Positions 16,534 to 24,964 are shown, numbered from the stretch's first letter. The stretch: 64,000 bases of DNA from Comamonadaceae bacterium (GCA_027484575.1 JAIXSQ010000018.1:286700-350699); one strand, 5' to 3'. A program made the numbers and translations. The notes: generated by a model from the sequence alone, not told the origin.

Positions 16534-17544
16534 GTGACCTCCATCACCCGCCGCGGTCTTGCCGCCGTCGCCCTCGCCGTCGCCGCCCTGGGCGCCAGCG
16601 CGCAGGACATCCAGGAACGCACCATCAAGTTCGGGCACCTGAACAACCCCGAGCACCCCACCAGCCTGGGCGTGCGCAAGTTCGCGGAGATCGTGGCCGC
16701 CAGGAGCGGCGGCAAGCTGAAGGTGCAGGAGTTCCCGTCCTCGCAGCTGGGCAACGAGCTGCAGCAGCAGACGGCGCTGCAAGGCGGCGTGCAGGAGATG
16801 CTGGTCGCCTCGACGACCTCGCTGAACGGCATCGTCAAGGAGTTCGGCCTGCTGGACTTCCCGTTCCTGTTCGCCAACGCCCGCCAGGCCGACGCCATGG
16901 TCGACGGCCCGCTCGGCAAGGCGCTGGCCGCCCGCTTGCCCGAGAAGGGCATCGTGGTGCTGGGCTTCTTCGACCTGGGCTTTCGCAACGTGACCAACAG
17001 CAAGCGGCCGATCACCAGGGGCGAGGACCTCAAGGGCCTGAAGCTGCGCGTGATCCCCAACCCGGTGTTCCTGGAGACCTTCAGGACCTTCGGTGCCAAC
17101 CCGCTGCCCATGCCCTTCGCCGAGCTGTTCTCCGCGCTGGAGACCCGGACCGTGGACGGCCAGGAGAACCCGTTCGCCGTGATCGCCTCGAGCCGGTTCA
17201 ACGAGGTGCAGAAGTACGTCAGCGGCACCAACCACGTCTACGCCACCAACCCGGTGCAGGTCAGCAAGCGCTTCTGGGACAAGCTGTCGCCGGCCGAGCA
17301 GAAGATCCTGCAGGACGCGGCGGTCGAGGCGCAGAACTGGCAGCGCACCGTCAGCCGCGAGGCGTCGGCCAAGGCCCTGGGCGAGCTGCAGGCCAAGGGC
17401 ATGGTCTACAACGAGATCGCGCCGGCCGAGATGGCCCGCATGCGTGCGGCGGTCCGGCCGGTGTACGACAAGTTCTCGGCCGCCTACGACCCCGCCATCG
17501 TGACCCTGTTCAAGACCGAACTCGAACGGGTCTCCAAGTTCTGA
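16534..17544 (+). CDS. Orphan TRAP transporter substrate-binding protein (DctP family)
   Basis: A 336-residue periplasmic binding protein from a GTG start with GGGAGAG upstream and a signal peptide cut near ASA-QD (residue 17). DctP features include GLKLRVIPNPVFLETFRTFG, with the substrate arginine, and TVDGQENPF. It is a paralogue of the binding protein at 7.0 kb, but no dctQ or dctM lies nearby, so it must use membrane subunits encoded elsewhere. The next gene encodes type II dehydroquinase, suggesting a shikimate-, quinate- or cyclitol-like ligand; this is inference. Confidence 0.9.
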   Translation: MTSITRRGLAAVALAVAALGASAQDIQERTIKFGHLNNPEHPTSLGVRKFAEIVAARSGGKLKVQEFPSSQLGNELQQQTALQGGVQEMLVASTTSLNGIVKEFGLLDFPFLFANARQADAMVDGPLGKALAARLPEKGIVVLGFFDLGFRNVTNSKRPITRGEDLKGLKLRVIPNPVFLETFRTFGANPLPMPFAELFSALETRTVDGQENPFAVIASSRFNEVQKYVSGTNHVYATNPVQVSKRFWDKLSPAEQKILQDAAVEAQNWQRTVSREASAKALGELQAKGMVYNEIAPAEMARMRAAVRPVYDKFSAAYDPAIVTLFKTELERVSKF

Positions 17545-17561
17545 ACGACAGGCGGCATCCC

Positions 17562-17999
17562 TTGCGCATCCTCGTCCTGCATGGCCCGAACCTGAACCTG
17601 TTCGGGCGCCGCGAACCGCACATCTACGGCACCACCACCCTGGCCCAGATCGACGCCATGCTGGCCACCCTGGCGCAGGAGCTGGGCGTCGAGCTGGCCA
17701 CGGTGCAATCCAACCACGAAGGCGTGCTGGTGGACTTCCTGCACCAGCACATCGACGCAGCGCAGGGCGCCCTGGTCAACCCGGCCGGGCTGACGCAGCA
17801 CGGGGTGCCCCTGCACGACGCCATCAAGGCCATGCCCTTCCCGGTGCTGGAGGTGCACATGTCCAACCTGGCGACGCGCGAGCCGTGGCGCCACCACTCC
17901 ATCATCTCGCCGGCGGTGCGCGGCACCGTCCAGGGACTGGGCCCGCAGTCCTACCTGCTGGGCCTGCGCGGCGTGGTGGAACTGGCGCGCGCCCGCTGA
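17562..17999 (+). CDS. aroQ: Type II 3-dehydroquinate dehydratase-like protein
   Basis: A 145-residue protein from a TTG start. Family landmarks are PNLNLFGRREPHIYG (Arg17, catalytic Tyr22), QSNHEG (49-54), NPAGLT (73-78), EVHMSN (His99) and the HHS segment (111-113). Canonical enzymes read QSNxEGELID and HLSN-H/V-REPFRHHS, so several second-shell positions differ (LATREPWRHHS here). It interconverts 3-dehydroquinate and 3-dehydroshikimate. Its place after a TRAP binding protein and under an IclR regulator points to a catabolic rather than biosynthetic copy. Confidence 0.85.
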   Translation: MRILVLHGPNLNLFGRREPHIYGTTTLAQIDAMLATLAQELGVELATVQSNHEGVLVDFLHQHIDAAQGALVNPAGLTQHGVPLHDAIKAMPFPVLEVHMSNLATREPWRHHSIISPAVRGTVQGLGPQSYLLGLRGVVELARAR

Positions 18000-18014
18000 C
18001 ACCGGAGACCGGGC

Positions 18015-18662
18015 ATGGCCTTGCTGGGTGACGCCGCGCTGGCGATGTGGTGGGACATGGCTCCGGCCATGCGGGCCGAGTTCGAGCATTGGCACGGCGT
18101 CGAGCACGTCCCGGAGCGGCTGGCGCTGCCGGGCTTCCTGCGCGCCTCGCGCTGGGCCGACGCCGACGGCGGGCCGGGCGTCTTCGTGCTGTACGAGCTG
18201 GCGGCGCCGGGCGACCTCGCATCGCCCGCGTACCTGGCACGCCTCGACGCGCCTACCCCGTGGTCGGTGCGGCTGATGCCGCACCACGCGCACATGGTCC
18301 GCTGCCAGAGCGAGGTCCTGGCCTCGCAGGGGGCGGCGACGGCCCGCCACCTGCTGACGCTGCGCTGGAACGATCCCCAGCCGGGCGCGGCCGCGCTGGT
18401 GCAGGGCGCGCGGTCGGTCCAGGGTGTCACGGGCGTCCACCTGCTGCGCCATCGGCCTCCCGCGATCGCGCAGACCCGGGAGCAGCGGCTGCGCGGCGGC
18501 GGGGATGGCGTGGCCGACACCATCGTGCTGGTCGGCGGCTACGACCTCGCGCCGCTGCGGCGCGTGGCGGCACAGGCGCCGGCCGGTGCGGTCGTGGGGT
18601 GCTACACGCTGTCGCTGGCCCGCACCCGCGAGGACGTGGGCCGGGATGGTCCCGGCGCGTGA
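18015..18662 (+). CDS. Unknown protein, possible dimeric alpha/beta barrel
   Basis: A 215-residue soluble protein starting 15 bases after the dehydroquinase stop codon, so it is probably the last gene of the IclR-controlled operon. The N-terminal half (FEHWHGVEHVPERLALPGFL, then FVLYEL) resembles EthD/NIPSNAP-like ferredoxin-fold domains, and the second half (LLTLRWNDP, TIVLVGGYDL) may repeat the fold. No catalytic residues can be assigned. An accessory isomerase or monooxygenase-like role is possible but not supported directly. Confidence 0.7.
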   Translation: MALLGDAALAMWWDMAPAMRAEFEHWHGVEHVPERLALPGFLRASRWADADGGPGVFVLYELAAPGDLASPAYLARLDAPTPWSVRLMPHHAHMVRCQSEVLASQGAATARHLLTLRWNDPQPGAAALVQGARSVQGVTGVHLLRHRPPAIAQTREQRLRGGGDGVADTIVLVGGYDLAPLRRVAAQAPAGAVVGCYTLSLARTREDVGRDGPGA

Positions 18663-18724
18663 GCGCTCCCGGGGACCGGACGGGTCAGCGACCCATCCGG
18701 TCCCGCGGCGAGGGCGCGACGTGC

Positions 18725-19117
18725 TCAGTTGCGGTCGGCGCGCGCGGCACGGGTGGTCGTGCCGTCGGTGGTGCCGGCAGCACCCATCCGGTCGGAGCCC
18801 ATCATGCCGCCCGTGCGGTTGTTCGGCGTGCGGCCGGAGTTCTGGTCGCCCGGGGTGACCGCCGCGGCGGCCGCGCGGCCCGTCGTGTCCGCCGCATTCC
18901 CGGCCGCCGACGTGGCCGAACCGGTCCGGTCCGCGCCCATCACGCCGCCGGTGCGGTTGTCCGGGGTGCGGCCCGAGTTCTGGTCGCCGGGCGTGACGGC
19001 GGCTGCCGCCGCGCGACCCGTCGAGCTCGCCGCGTCGCCGGCGGTGGTTCCGGTGGACTGCGCGATGGCGACGCCAGCCAGGGTGGTCGCGGCGATGGTG
19101 ATCAAGGTTTTCAGCAT
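18725..19117 (-). CDS. Exported protein with two 46-residue tandem repeats
   Basis: A 130-residue protein with a signal peptide (MLKTLITIAATTLAGVAIAQ). Two copies of a 32-residue block, residues 33-64 and 79-110, begin TGRAAAAAVTPGDQNSGRTP and differ at only three positions, with a period of 46 residues. The mature protein has no cysteine, few hydrophobic residues and many Asn, Gly, Thr and Ala residues, so it is probably disordered or surface-attached. I recognise no family. It stands alone between an unrelated operon end and a Bug-protein gene. Confidence 0.7.
   Translation of the reverse strand: MLKTLITIAATTLAGVAIAQSTGTTAGDAASSTGRAAAAAVTPGDQNSGRTPDNRTGGVMGADRTGSATSAAGNAADTTGRAAAAAVTPGDQNSGRTPNNRTGGMMGSDRMGAAGTTDGTTTRAARADRN
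18802..19039. repeat. Direct tandem repeat inside the exported-protein gene
   Basis: Two direct repeats with a period of 138 bases (46 codons), encoding the duplicated block at residues 33-64 and 79-110. The DNA copies share long identical runs such as the codons for PGDQNSGRTP, pointing to a relatively recent internal duplication. Confidence 0.6.
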
Positions 19118-19294
19118 GACAGCCTCACAGGTGTTGGGGGAAGTCCCAGTGTGAGGACCGGCCGTGCCCGCGTTGTCAGCAGCGGGCTAGGCACAGCGTC
19201 AGCAGGACGCCTCGCGGCGGCGCAGCCGCAGCCGTCGTGGGTGTCGCCGGATGCCGCCGCGCGCCTGCGGATGGGGCCCGGCGCACCACCATCA

Positions 19295-20281
19295 TCAATT
19301 GCCCGTGATGCGCCGTTCCCTGATCACCTGCGCCCAGCGGTCGTTGTCGCTCTGGATCATCCGCACCAGGTCGGCCCGGCTGAGGGACAGCGGGTCGAAG
19401 CCCCGCTCCTCCAGCTTGCGGTCGAAGTCCTCGCTCTTGACCACCTTCTCGATCTCGGCCCGCAGGCGATCGATGACCGCGGGCGGCGTGCCCTTGGGGA
19501 CGACGAAGGCCGACCAGCTCTCCAGCGTGAGCTTCGGGAAGCCCTGCTCCGTGACGGTCGGGACCTCGGGCAGCGAGGCCATGCGCTTGCGCCCGGTCAC
19601 CGCCAGCGCGCGCAGCTTGCCGGCCTGGATCTGCGAGACGATGGTGGCCGGCGCCTCGAAGTAGAGGTCCACCTGGCCGGACAGCAGGTCGTTGAGCGCG
19701 GGAGCGCCGCCCTTGTAGGGCACATGCGTGATCGCGACACCGGCCTCCTGGCTGAAGCTCTCGCCGGCCAGATGCGGCGTGGTGCCCACGCCCGGCGAGG
19801 CGAAGCTGATCTTGCCCGGCCTGGCCTTGGCCGCGGCGATCACGTCGGCCAGCGACCTGTAGGGGGAGTTGCTGTTGACCACCAGCACCAGCGGGAACTG
19901 GCTGACGGTGGCGACGGGCTCGAACGATGAGGCCCGCACGCCCGAGCCTTCCTGCAGGTGCGGCGCGATCGTCAGCGTGCTCGCGTTCGGAAGGAACAGC
20001 GTGTAGCCGTCCGCAGGCGCGCGTGCCACGCGGGCGGCCGCGATCATCCCGCCGGCACCGGCCAGGTTCTCGACGACCACGGGCTGCCCCAGGCCCGGGC
20101 GCAGCCGCTCGGCGACCATGCGCGCGATGACATCGGATTGGCCGCCCGCCGCGAACGGCAGGATCATCCTGATGGGCTGGGACGGATAGGGATCTGCTGC
20201 GAAGGCCGTGCCCGTCAGGGCTGTCCCGGCTGCGGCCAAGGCACTGCAGGCAAGCAGCTTCAGCGTCTGGATGATCGTCAT
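19295..20281 (-). CDS. Bug/TctC-type tripartite tricarboxylate transporter binding protein
   Basis: A 328-residue periplasmic protein with a signal peptide to about AFA-AD (residue 29). It has the family markers PIRMILPFAAGGQSDVIARM, VVENLAGAGGMIAA and DGYTLFLPNAS near the N-terminus, and the HVPYKGGAPALNDLLSGQVD loop. Bug proteins bind small carboxylates or aromatics. No TctA/TctB membrane genes are present. It is the last gene of the monooxygenase, aldolase, dehydrogenase operon transcribed leftward from 23.3 kb and is expected to bind that pathway's substrate. It has a strong AGGAGA ribosome site. Confidence 0.92.
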   Translation of the reverse strand: MTIIQTLKLLACSALAAAGTALTGTAFAADPYPSQPIRMILPFAAGGQSDVIARMVAERLRPGLGQPVVVENLAGAGGMIAAARVARAPADGYTLFLPNASTLTIAPHLQEGSGVRASSFEPVATVSQFPLVLVVNSNSPYRSLADVIAAAKARPGKISFASPGVGTTPHLAGESFSQEAGVAITHVPYKGGAPALNDLLSGQVDLYFEAPATIVSQIQAGKLRALAVTGRKRMASLPEVPTVTEQGFPKLTLESWSAFVVPKGTPPAVIDRLRAEIEKVVKSEDFDRKLEERGFDPLSLSRADLVRMIQSDNDRWAQVIRERRITGN

Positions 20282-20315
20282 GTCGGTGTCTCCTGGATGG
20301 TCCGGGCGCAGGGGT

Positions 20316-21260
20316 CTAGTAGCCGACGCTCCGGTCGACTTCGTTGAGCAGCGGCTGCCCCGACGCGAGCCGTCGCAGGTTCTCGAGGAACTGGTCCACC
20401 ACGGGGCCGACCGTCGGCTGGGCCGCCACGTGGGGCGTCACCAGCACGCGCTCGTGGCGCCAGAAGGGGCTGTCGGCAGGCAGCGGCTCCGTCGCGAAGA
20501 CGTCGAGCGATGCACCGGCCAGGTGGCCGCCGTCGATGAGGGACAGGAGATCGTCCTCCACGACGATGCCGCCACGCGCCACGTTGATCACGTAACTGCC
20601 CTGGGGCAGCTTGCGCAGGCTCGCGCCATCCAGGCTGCCCCTGGTCTCGGGCGTGAAGGGGAGCAGGCACACGAGGTAGTTCGACTGGGCGAGGAACGCG
20701 TCTTTCTGCGGCTCGCCGACGTACAGCGGGACCCGCGCCTGGCGGGCGGTGCGCGTCCAGGCGATGACCCGGAAGCCGAGCGCGACCAGGGCGTCGGCGA
20801 CCACCGAGCCGATGGCGCCCAGGCCCATGATGCCTACGGTGACCTGGCTGGCATCAGGCACGGCCAGGCGCTTCCACTCGCTCGCGGCGTGCTGTCGCTC
20901 CATCTGCGGCAGCGAGCGGAAGTGCCGCAGGATCTGCAGGCCCACGAACTGCGCCATGCTGAACCCCAGGCCGGGTTCGACGGCACGCGTCACACGCACG
21001 CCCGGCGGCAGGTCGGGTGCGGAAAGGATGCCATCCGCACCGGCGCCCACGGAGGCGGCCAGGCGCAGGTTCGGCAGGCGGGGGGCGATGCCAGCCGGCA
21101 GCTTGAACGCGAACAGCGCGGTCACGTCGGGATCCGACGCGCCCTCGATCTCGGTGGCCACGCGCAGCTCGGGCGCGCGCGCGCGCAGCGCTTCGTAGCG
21201 GCTCCTGACGAAGTCCGACGTCAGCAACATCAGGACCTTGGGGGACGGTTGGGACGGCAT
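20316..21260 (-). CDS. 2-hydroxyacid dehydrogenase, GhrA-like
   Basis: A 314-residue D-isomer-specific 2-hydroxyacid dehydrogenase. It has the NAD(P)-binding GIMGLGAIGSVVADAL segment at about residues 145-160, the arginine in VINVARGG, the glutamate in FATEPLP and the catalytic histidine in VTPHVAAQ. It is closest to GhrA glyoxylate/hydroxypyruvate reductases (long N-terminal lobe, SMAQFVGLQIL). It probably reduces or oxidises a 2-oxo/2-hydroxy acid released by the class II aldolase encoded immediately upstream, six bases away. Confidence 0.9.
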   Translation of the reverse strand: MPSQPSPKVLMLLTSDFVRSRYEALRARAPELRVATEIEGASDPDVTALFAFKLPAGIAPRLPNLRLAASVGAGADGILSAPDLPPGVRVTRAVEPGLGFSMAQFVGLQILRHFRSLPQMERQHAASEWKRLAVPDASQVTVGIMGLGAIGSVVADALVALGFRVIAWTRTARQARVPLYVGEPQKDAFLAQSNYLVCLLPFTPETRGSLDGASLRKLPQGSYVINVARGGIVVEDDLLSLIDGGHLAGASLDVFATEPLPADSPFWRHERVLVTPHVAAQPTVGPVVDQFLENLRRLASGQPLLNEVDRSVGY

Positions 21261-21266
21261 GCGGGT

Positions 21267-21998
21267 TCAGATGGTTCGTTCGGGCGAGAAATGCGGGTTG
21301 TGCCGGCGCGCCTGCCGCACCAGCAGCTGCCAGCGCAGGTCGACGACATCCGGCCGCTGCAGGAAGGCCTTGGTCTGCCGCGCCTCGGCGGCCGGCAGGT
21401 GCTTGGGCGTGCCAGCGGCCAGGGCCTGCAGTTGCACGCGTGCGGCGAACTCCAGGACGGTCGCGGCGATCGTGGTGTCGGCGATCGTGGCGCCCACCAC
21501 CAGGGAGCCGTGGTTGCGCAGCAGGATCCCCCGGTTCGGCCCGAGGCGGGAGGCGATGCTGGCGCCTTCCTTCTTGTCCAGCACGATGCCCTCGAACTCG
21601 TCGAACAGCACGATGTCCTCGTGGAACAGCGCGCCGCTCTGGGTGACCGGTTCGAGGTTGCGTCCGATCACGCCGAGGGCCAGCGAGGCTTCCGAATGCG
21701 TGTGCACGATGCAGCACACGTCGGGGCGCGCCTCGTAGATCTCGGTGTGGATGTTCAGCGTGGGGTTGCAGGGCAGCGTCCCCGTGACGGTGCGCAGGTC
21801 GAAGTCGGACTCGATCAGTGCGTCCGCGGTCGCTTCCTCGAACCCGTGGCCGTAGGGAATGCTCCAGAACGTGCGCGCGCCGGGCAGGCGGGCGGTGAGG
21901 TGGCCGGAGATGCCGCTGCCCTGCCCGTCCATGGCAAGGATCTGGAAGGCGTGCACCAGGTCGTGCAGCAGCGCCTGCAAGGGGGATGTGTGTCGCAT
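21267..21998 (-). CDS. Class II aldolase/adducin family protein
   Basis: A 243-residue zinc-dependent aldolase- or decarboxylase-type protein. The metal ligands are the histidines of CIVHTHSEASLALG and RNHGSLVVG, with ISGHLTARLPG near the N-terminus. Besides sugar-phosphate aldolases, the family includes aromatic decarboxylases such as the dihydroxyphthalate type. Because a flavin aromatic hydroxylase is encoded just upstream, decarboxylation or retro-aldol cleavage of a hydroxylated acid is plausible. The start at 21998 excludes a proline-rich N-terminal frame that overlaps the monooxygenase gene. Confidence 0.88.
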   Translation of the reverse strand: MRHTSPLQALLHDLVHAFQILAMDGQGSGISGHLTARLPGARTFWSIPYGHGFEEATADALIESDFDLRTVTGTLPCNPTLNIHTEIYEARPDVCCIVHTHSEASLALGVIGRNLEPVTQSGALFHEDIVLFDEFEGIVLDKKEGASIASRLGPNRGILLRNHGSLVVGATIADTTIAATVLEFAARVQLQALAAGTPKHLPAAEARQTKAFLQRPDVVDLRWQLLVRQARRHNPHFSPERTI

Positions 21999-22020
21999 GT
22001 GCTGGTCGTGGAAGGCTGCC

Positions 22021-23256
22021 TCAGGCAGCCGGGGTGGTGGTGGCGGCTGCGGCGGACACGTCGACCGCGGTGGCGTCGTAGCTGAAGAGCCAGTCGTAGC
22101 GCTCGCGCACGCGCTGCTCGTTCCATTCGGCATCGACGTAGCGGCCGGCCTCCACCGGATCCGCCAGCAGGGGATTGTGGAAGCGCGCCGCGTTCGCCGC
22201 CGAGCCGAGCACGATGCGCGAGGTGCGCTCCAGCCGCAGCGCCTCGTAGCGGGCCAGGGCCGCGGGCAGGTCGTCGTGGTTCGCTGCCAGGCACCGTGCG
22301 AGCACGATGCCGTCTTCCAGGGCCATCACCGCGCCTTGCGCGAGGAAGGGCAGCGTGGGGTGGCCGGCGTCGCCGAGCAGGGTGGCCCGGCCGACCGTCC
22401 AGGTGGTCATCGGCCGACGGCTCAGCAGCGCCCACTTGTACGGCTGCTGCATGCCCTGGATCAGGGTCTGCACGTCCGCGTTCCAGCCCTGGAAGTCCTG
22501 GGCGCACTCGTCGATGCTTCCGCGTTCCGTCCAGGATTCGACCTGCCAGTCGCTGCGCTCGACGATGCCCACGAAGTTCATGAACTCGCCCTGGCGCAGC
22601 GGGTAGTGGATCACGTGGGCACCGGGGCCGATCCAGTTGGTGCCGACGTTCGCCTGGAGATGGCTCGGGATCCGCTCGCGCGGGATCAGGCCGCGCCAGG
22701 CCACGCAGCCGGTGAACTGGGCATCGCCGGGGCCGAACAGGGCCCGGCGCACGCGCGAGTGCACGCCGTCGGCACCGATCAGGATGTCGCCGCGGATCCG
22801 CTCGCCGCCCTCGGTCTCGACCTCGACGCCATCGGCCTGCTGCGCCACGCCGACCACCTTCACCCCCAGGCGGATGGCGTCGGGTTGCAGCTGCCGGACG
22901 TGGCGTTCCATCAGCCCATGCAGGTCCGGGCGGTAGACCATGTAGTACGGAAACCCGTACTTGCGCACCGACTCGGCACCCAGGTCGAACAGCTTCCAGG
23001 TCTGGCCCGTGCTCCACAGCCGCACCTGCTTGCCGCCGGCCTCCGTGGCCAGGTGCCGGAGTTCCGCCGCCAGGCCGAGGTCTGCCAGGCAACGCACGCC
23101 GTTGGCGCTGACCTGGAAGCCGGCGCCGACCTCGCCGAGCTGCGCCGCCTGTTCCAGGACGGTCACGCGGAAGCCGCGCCGGATCAGCGCCAGGGCGCAG
23201 CACAGGCCGCCGATGCCGGCGCCCGCGATGAGGATGTGAGGGGAGGGCGACGCCAT
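22021..23256 (-). CDS. FAD-dependent aromatic monooxygenase, salicylate/3-hydroxybenzoate hydroxylase-like
   Basis: A 411-residue group A flavoprotein hydroxylase with the FAD motif ILIAGAGIGGLCCALALI (8-25), the second motif IGADGVHSRVR and the GD motif LLGDAGHPTLPFLAQGA. It should hydroxylate a phenolic acid, possibly with decarboxylation as in salicylate hydroxylase. An alternative ATG at 23304 would add 16 residues, but it would place a LysR-like dyad (TTGAT-N4-ATCAA, 23285-23298) inside the gene, so 23256 is preferred. It is the first gene of the operon and is divergent from a LysR gene. Confidence 0.88.
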   Translation of the reverse strand: MASPSPHILIAGAGIGGLCCALALIRRGFRVTVLEQAAQLGEVGAGFQVSANGVRCLADLGLAAELRHLATEAGGKQVRLWSTGQTWKLFDLGAESVRKYGFPYYMVYRPDLHGLMERHVRQLQPDAIRLGVKVVGVAQQADGVEVETEGGERIRGDILIGADGVHSRVRRALFGPGDAQFTGCVAWRGLIPRERIPSHLQANVGTNWIGPGAHVIHYPLRQGEFMNFVGIVERSDWQVESWTERGSIDECAQDFQGWNADVQTLIQGMQQPYKWALLSRRPMTTWTVGRATLLGDAGHPTLPFLAQGAVMALEDGIVLARCLAANHDDLPAALARYEALRLERTSRIVLGSAANAARFHNPLLADPVEAGRYVDAEWNEQRVRERYDWLFSYDATAVDVSAAAATTTPAA

Positions 23257-23284
23257 GTCTGGACTGCGGGTGCAGGGCTGTGCA

Positions 23285-23298
23285 TTGATGGAGATCAA
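23285..23298. promoter_or_regulatory. Candidate LysR operator
   Basis: Perfect dyad TTGAT-GGAG-ATCAA in the divergent promoter between the monooxygenase operon and its LysR gene. A second dyad, GATTTG-N14-CAAATC (23317-23342), lies closer to the LysR gene. This promoter is noticeably A+T-rich compared with its surroundings, as expected for a LysR-controlled intergenic region. Confidence 0.45.
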
Positions 23299-23360
23299 TT
23301 GCATCGCACCTCGAAAGATTTGGGAAGTTAAGCTATCAAATCAATCCATCAGGAATCGCA

Positions 23361-24293
23361 ATGAATGTCAGCACCCGGCAGCTGCAGGCCTTCCTGGCCA
23401 TCGCCCGCCTGGGCAGCTTCACCCGTGCGGCGGAAGAGATCTTCGTGACGCAGTCCGGCCTGAGCCTGATGCTCAAGGAACTCGAGACCCAGGTGGGCGC
23501 CCGTCTGTTCGACCGCACGACGCGCAGCGTGCGGCTCACGCCCGCGGGCGAGGCGCTGTTGCCCACGGCGCGGCGGATGATGGTGGACTGGGATGTCGCG
23601 ACGTCGAACCTGGGGCGCCTGGCCGCCGAGACGGCGCAGCGCGTGTCCCTGGCGGCGACGCCGCTGATCGCCTCGAGCGTGCTGCCGCCGTGGCTGCGGT
23701 CCTTCCACGCCACGCACCCCGGCGTGCGCGTCTCCGTGAGCGATCTCGACCGGCGGCAGATCCTCGCGGGGATCGAGGCCGGGGAGCTGGACCTCGGGCT
23801 CGGTGCCTTCTTCAGGCCGGCCACCGGCATCGACCGGCAGTTGCTCGCCCGCTTCGACATGGTCCTGGTGCGCGGCAAGGGCAAGGCTGCCAAGGGGCGC
23901 AGGGGCGGCACCGGCACCGGTCGCCGGGTGACGTGGTCGGCGCTGGAGGACGAGGACCTCGTGGTTCTGGCCAACGAGAACCCGATCCAGAAGCTCGTGG
24001 ACGTGCAATTGCGTGCGCAGGGGATCGGCATCCGCCGCAGCGCCGCCCTGCAGAACATCCAGGCCATGGTCGCCATGGTGGAGGCGGGCCACGGCGTGGC
24101 CGTCCTGCCCGGGTTCGTCGTTCCGGCGTGCGCGCGCTACGACGTGACGGTCCACCCGCTGGTGGAGCCCGCGGTCCCCGTCGAATTCTTCGCGGTCAGC
24201 ATGAAGGGGCGGCTGAAGACGGAGCTGGCGTCGGGTCTCGTCGATGCGCTGCGGGCTCACTTCCGGGACCTGGCCGGCCAGGCGGATGGCTGA
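23361..24293 (+). CDS. LysR-type transcriptional regulator
   Basis: A 310-residue LTTR: helix-turn-helix at residues about 4-62 (LQAFLAIARLGSFTRAAEEI, VTQSGLSLMLKELETQVG, LFDRTTRSVRLTPAGEAL) and an effector domain of CbbR/CysB-like type. It carries an unusual basic, glycine-rich stretch near residues 172-192 (RGKGKAAKGRRGGTGTGRR), which may be a disordered insertion in the effector domain. It is divergent from the monooxygenase operon, which it probably controls. Confidence 0.92.
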   Translation: MNVSTRQLQAFLAIARLGSFTRAAEEIFVTQSGLSLMLKELETQVGARLFDRTTRSVRLTPAGEALLPTARRMMVDWDVATSNLGRLAAETAQRVSLAATPLIASSVLPPWLRSFHATHPGVRVSVSDLDRRQILAGIEAGELDLGLGAFFRPATGIDRQLLARFDMVLVRGKGKAAKGRRGGTGTGRRVTWSALEDEDLVVLANENPIQKLVDVQLRAQGIGIRRSAALQNIQAMVAMVEAGHGVAVLPGFVVPACARYDVTVHPLVEPAVPVEFFAVSMKGRLKTELASGLVDALRAHFRDLAGQADG

Positions 24294-24359
24294 GACCCAG
24301 ACCCGGGGCGCCGCTCGGCCGTTCAGCGGCGGGCCGCAGCCCCTGCCACCAGCCGCCGC

Positions 24360-24884
24360 TCACGCGCAGGCGCGCACCACGGTGCCCTTGGCGACGACCT
24401 GCGTGCCCGCCAGCAGGTGGAACGCGGTCCCGGCGCGCAGGTGCGCGCGGGCGCTGTCCGGTCGCAGCAGTTGCAGCGTCCAGGCGCTGCCATCGCCGCC
24501 GCCCAGCCAGGTGCGCAGGGGCTGGTCGAACCGGGCACTGAACCCGCGCCGGCCCACGAGCACGACCGCGAGCAGGTCCTCGGGCACCGCCTGCACGAAG
24601 CCGGGCGGCAGCAACTGTCGCTCCAGCTGCACCTCCAGCTGCGGCAGGAAGGGCGAGCCCGGCGGGAACTGCGTGGGAGGCGGCTCGCCGCGCGGGAGCT
24701 TGCCCATGAGGTACGCCAGCAGGTTGCCGATCGCCGGCAGCCACAGCACCAGCATCAGCGTGCCGACGTCGCGCAGCACGGAGGGCGCCGGCGCCAGTGC
24801 GCGGATCACGCCGCCGGCAGCGGCCAGCGCGAGCATCACCGCCATGGCGATCCGTCGACGTGCCGGGGTTGCCTTGAATGCCAT
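24360..24884 (-). CDS. Unknown membrane-anchored protein
   Basis: A 174-residue protein with two hydrophobic segments near the N-terminus (about 13-30 and 37-60) and a soluble C-terminal domain of about 110 residues (LLAVVLVGRRGF, LLAGTQVVAKGTVVRACA). I recognise no family. The reading frame has normal codon bias and ends convergently with the upstream LysR gene. The C-terminal strand pattern resembles a small beta domain, but no function can be given. Confidence 0.6.
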   Translation of the reverse strand: MAFKATPARRRIAMAVMLALAAAGGVIRALAPAPSVLRDVGTLMLVLWLPAIGNLLAYLMGKLPRGEPPPTQFPPGSPFLPQLEVQLERQLLPPGFVQAVPEDLLAVVLVGRRGFSARFDQPLRTWLGGGDGSAWTLQLLRPDSARAHLRAGTAFHLLAGTQVVAKGTVVRACA

Positions 24885-24964
24885 GGCCCATTGTGCGCGT
24901 GCCCCGCGCCTCGGCCGCCGCGCGGCACGCCTGCACCGCGGCCGTTTGGCCGATACTCGGCGGC

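Noticed and set aside
16440..17999. A fused TRAP/AroQ reading frame
   Set aside because: The first part of the frame reads the TRAP gene out of frame; the AroQ protein starts at its own TTG at 17562 after the TRAP stop codon.
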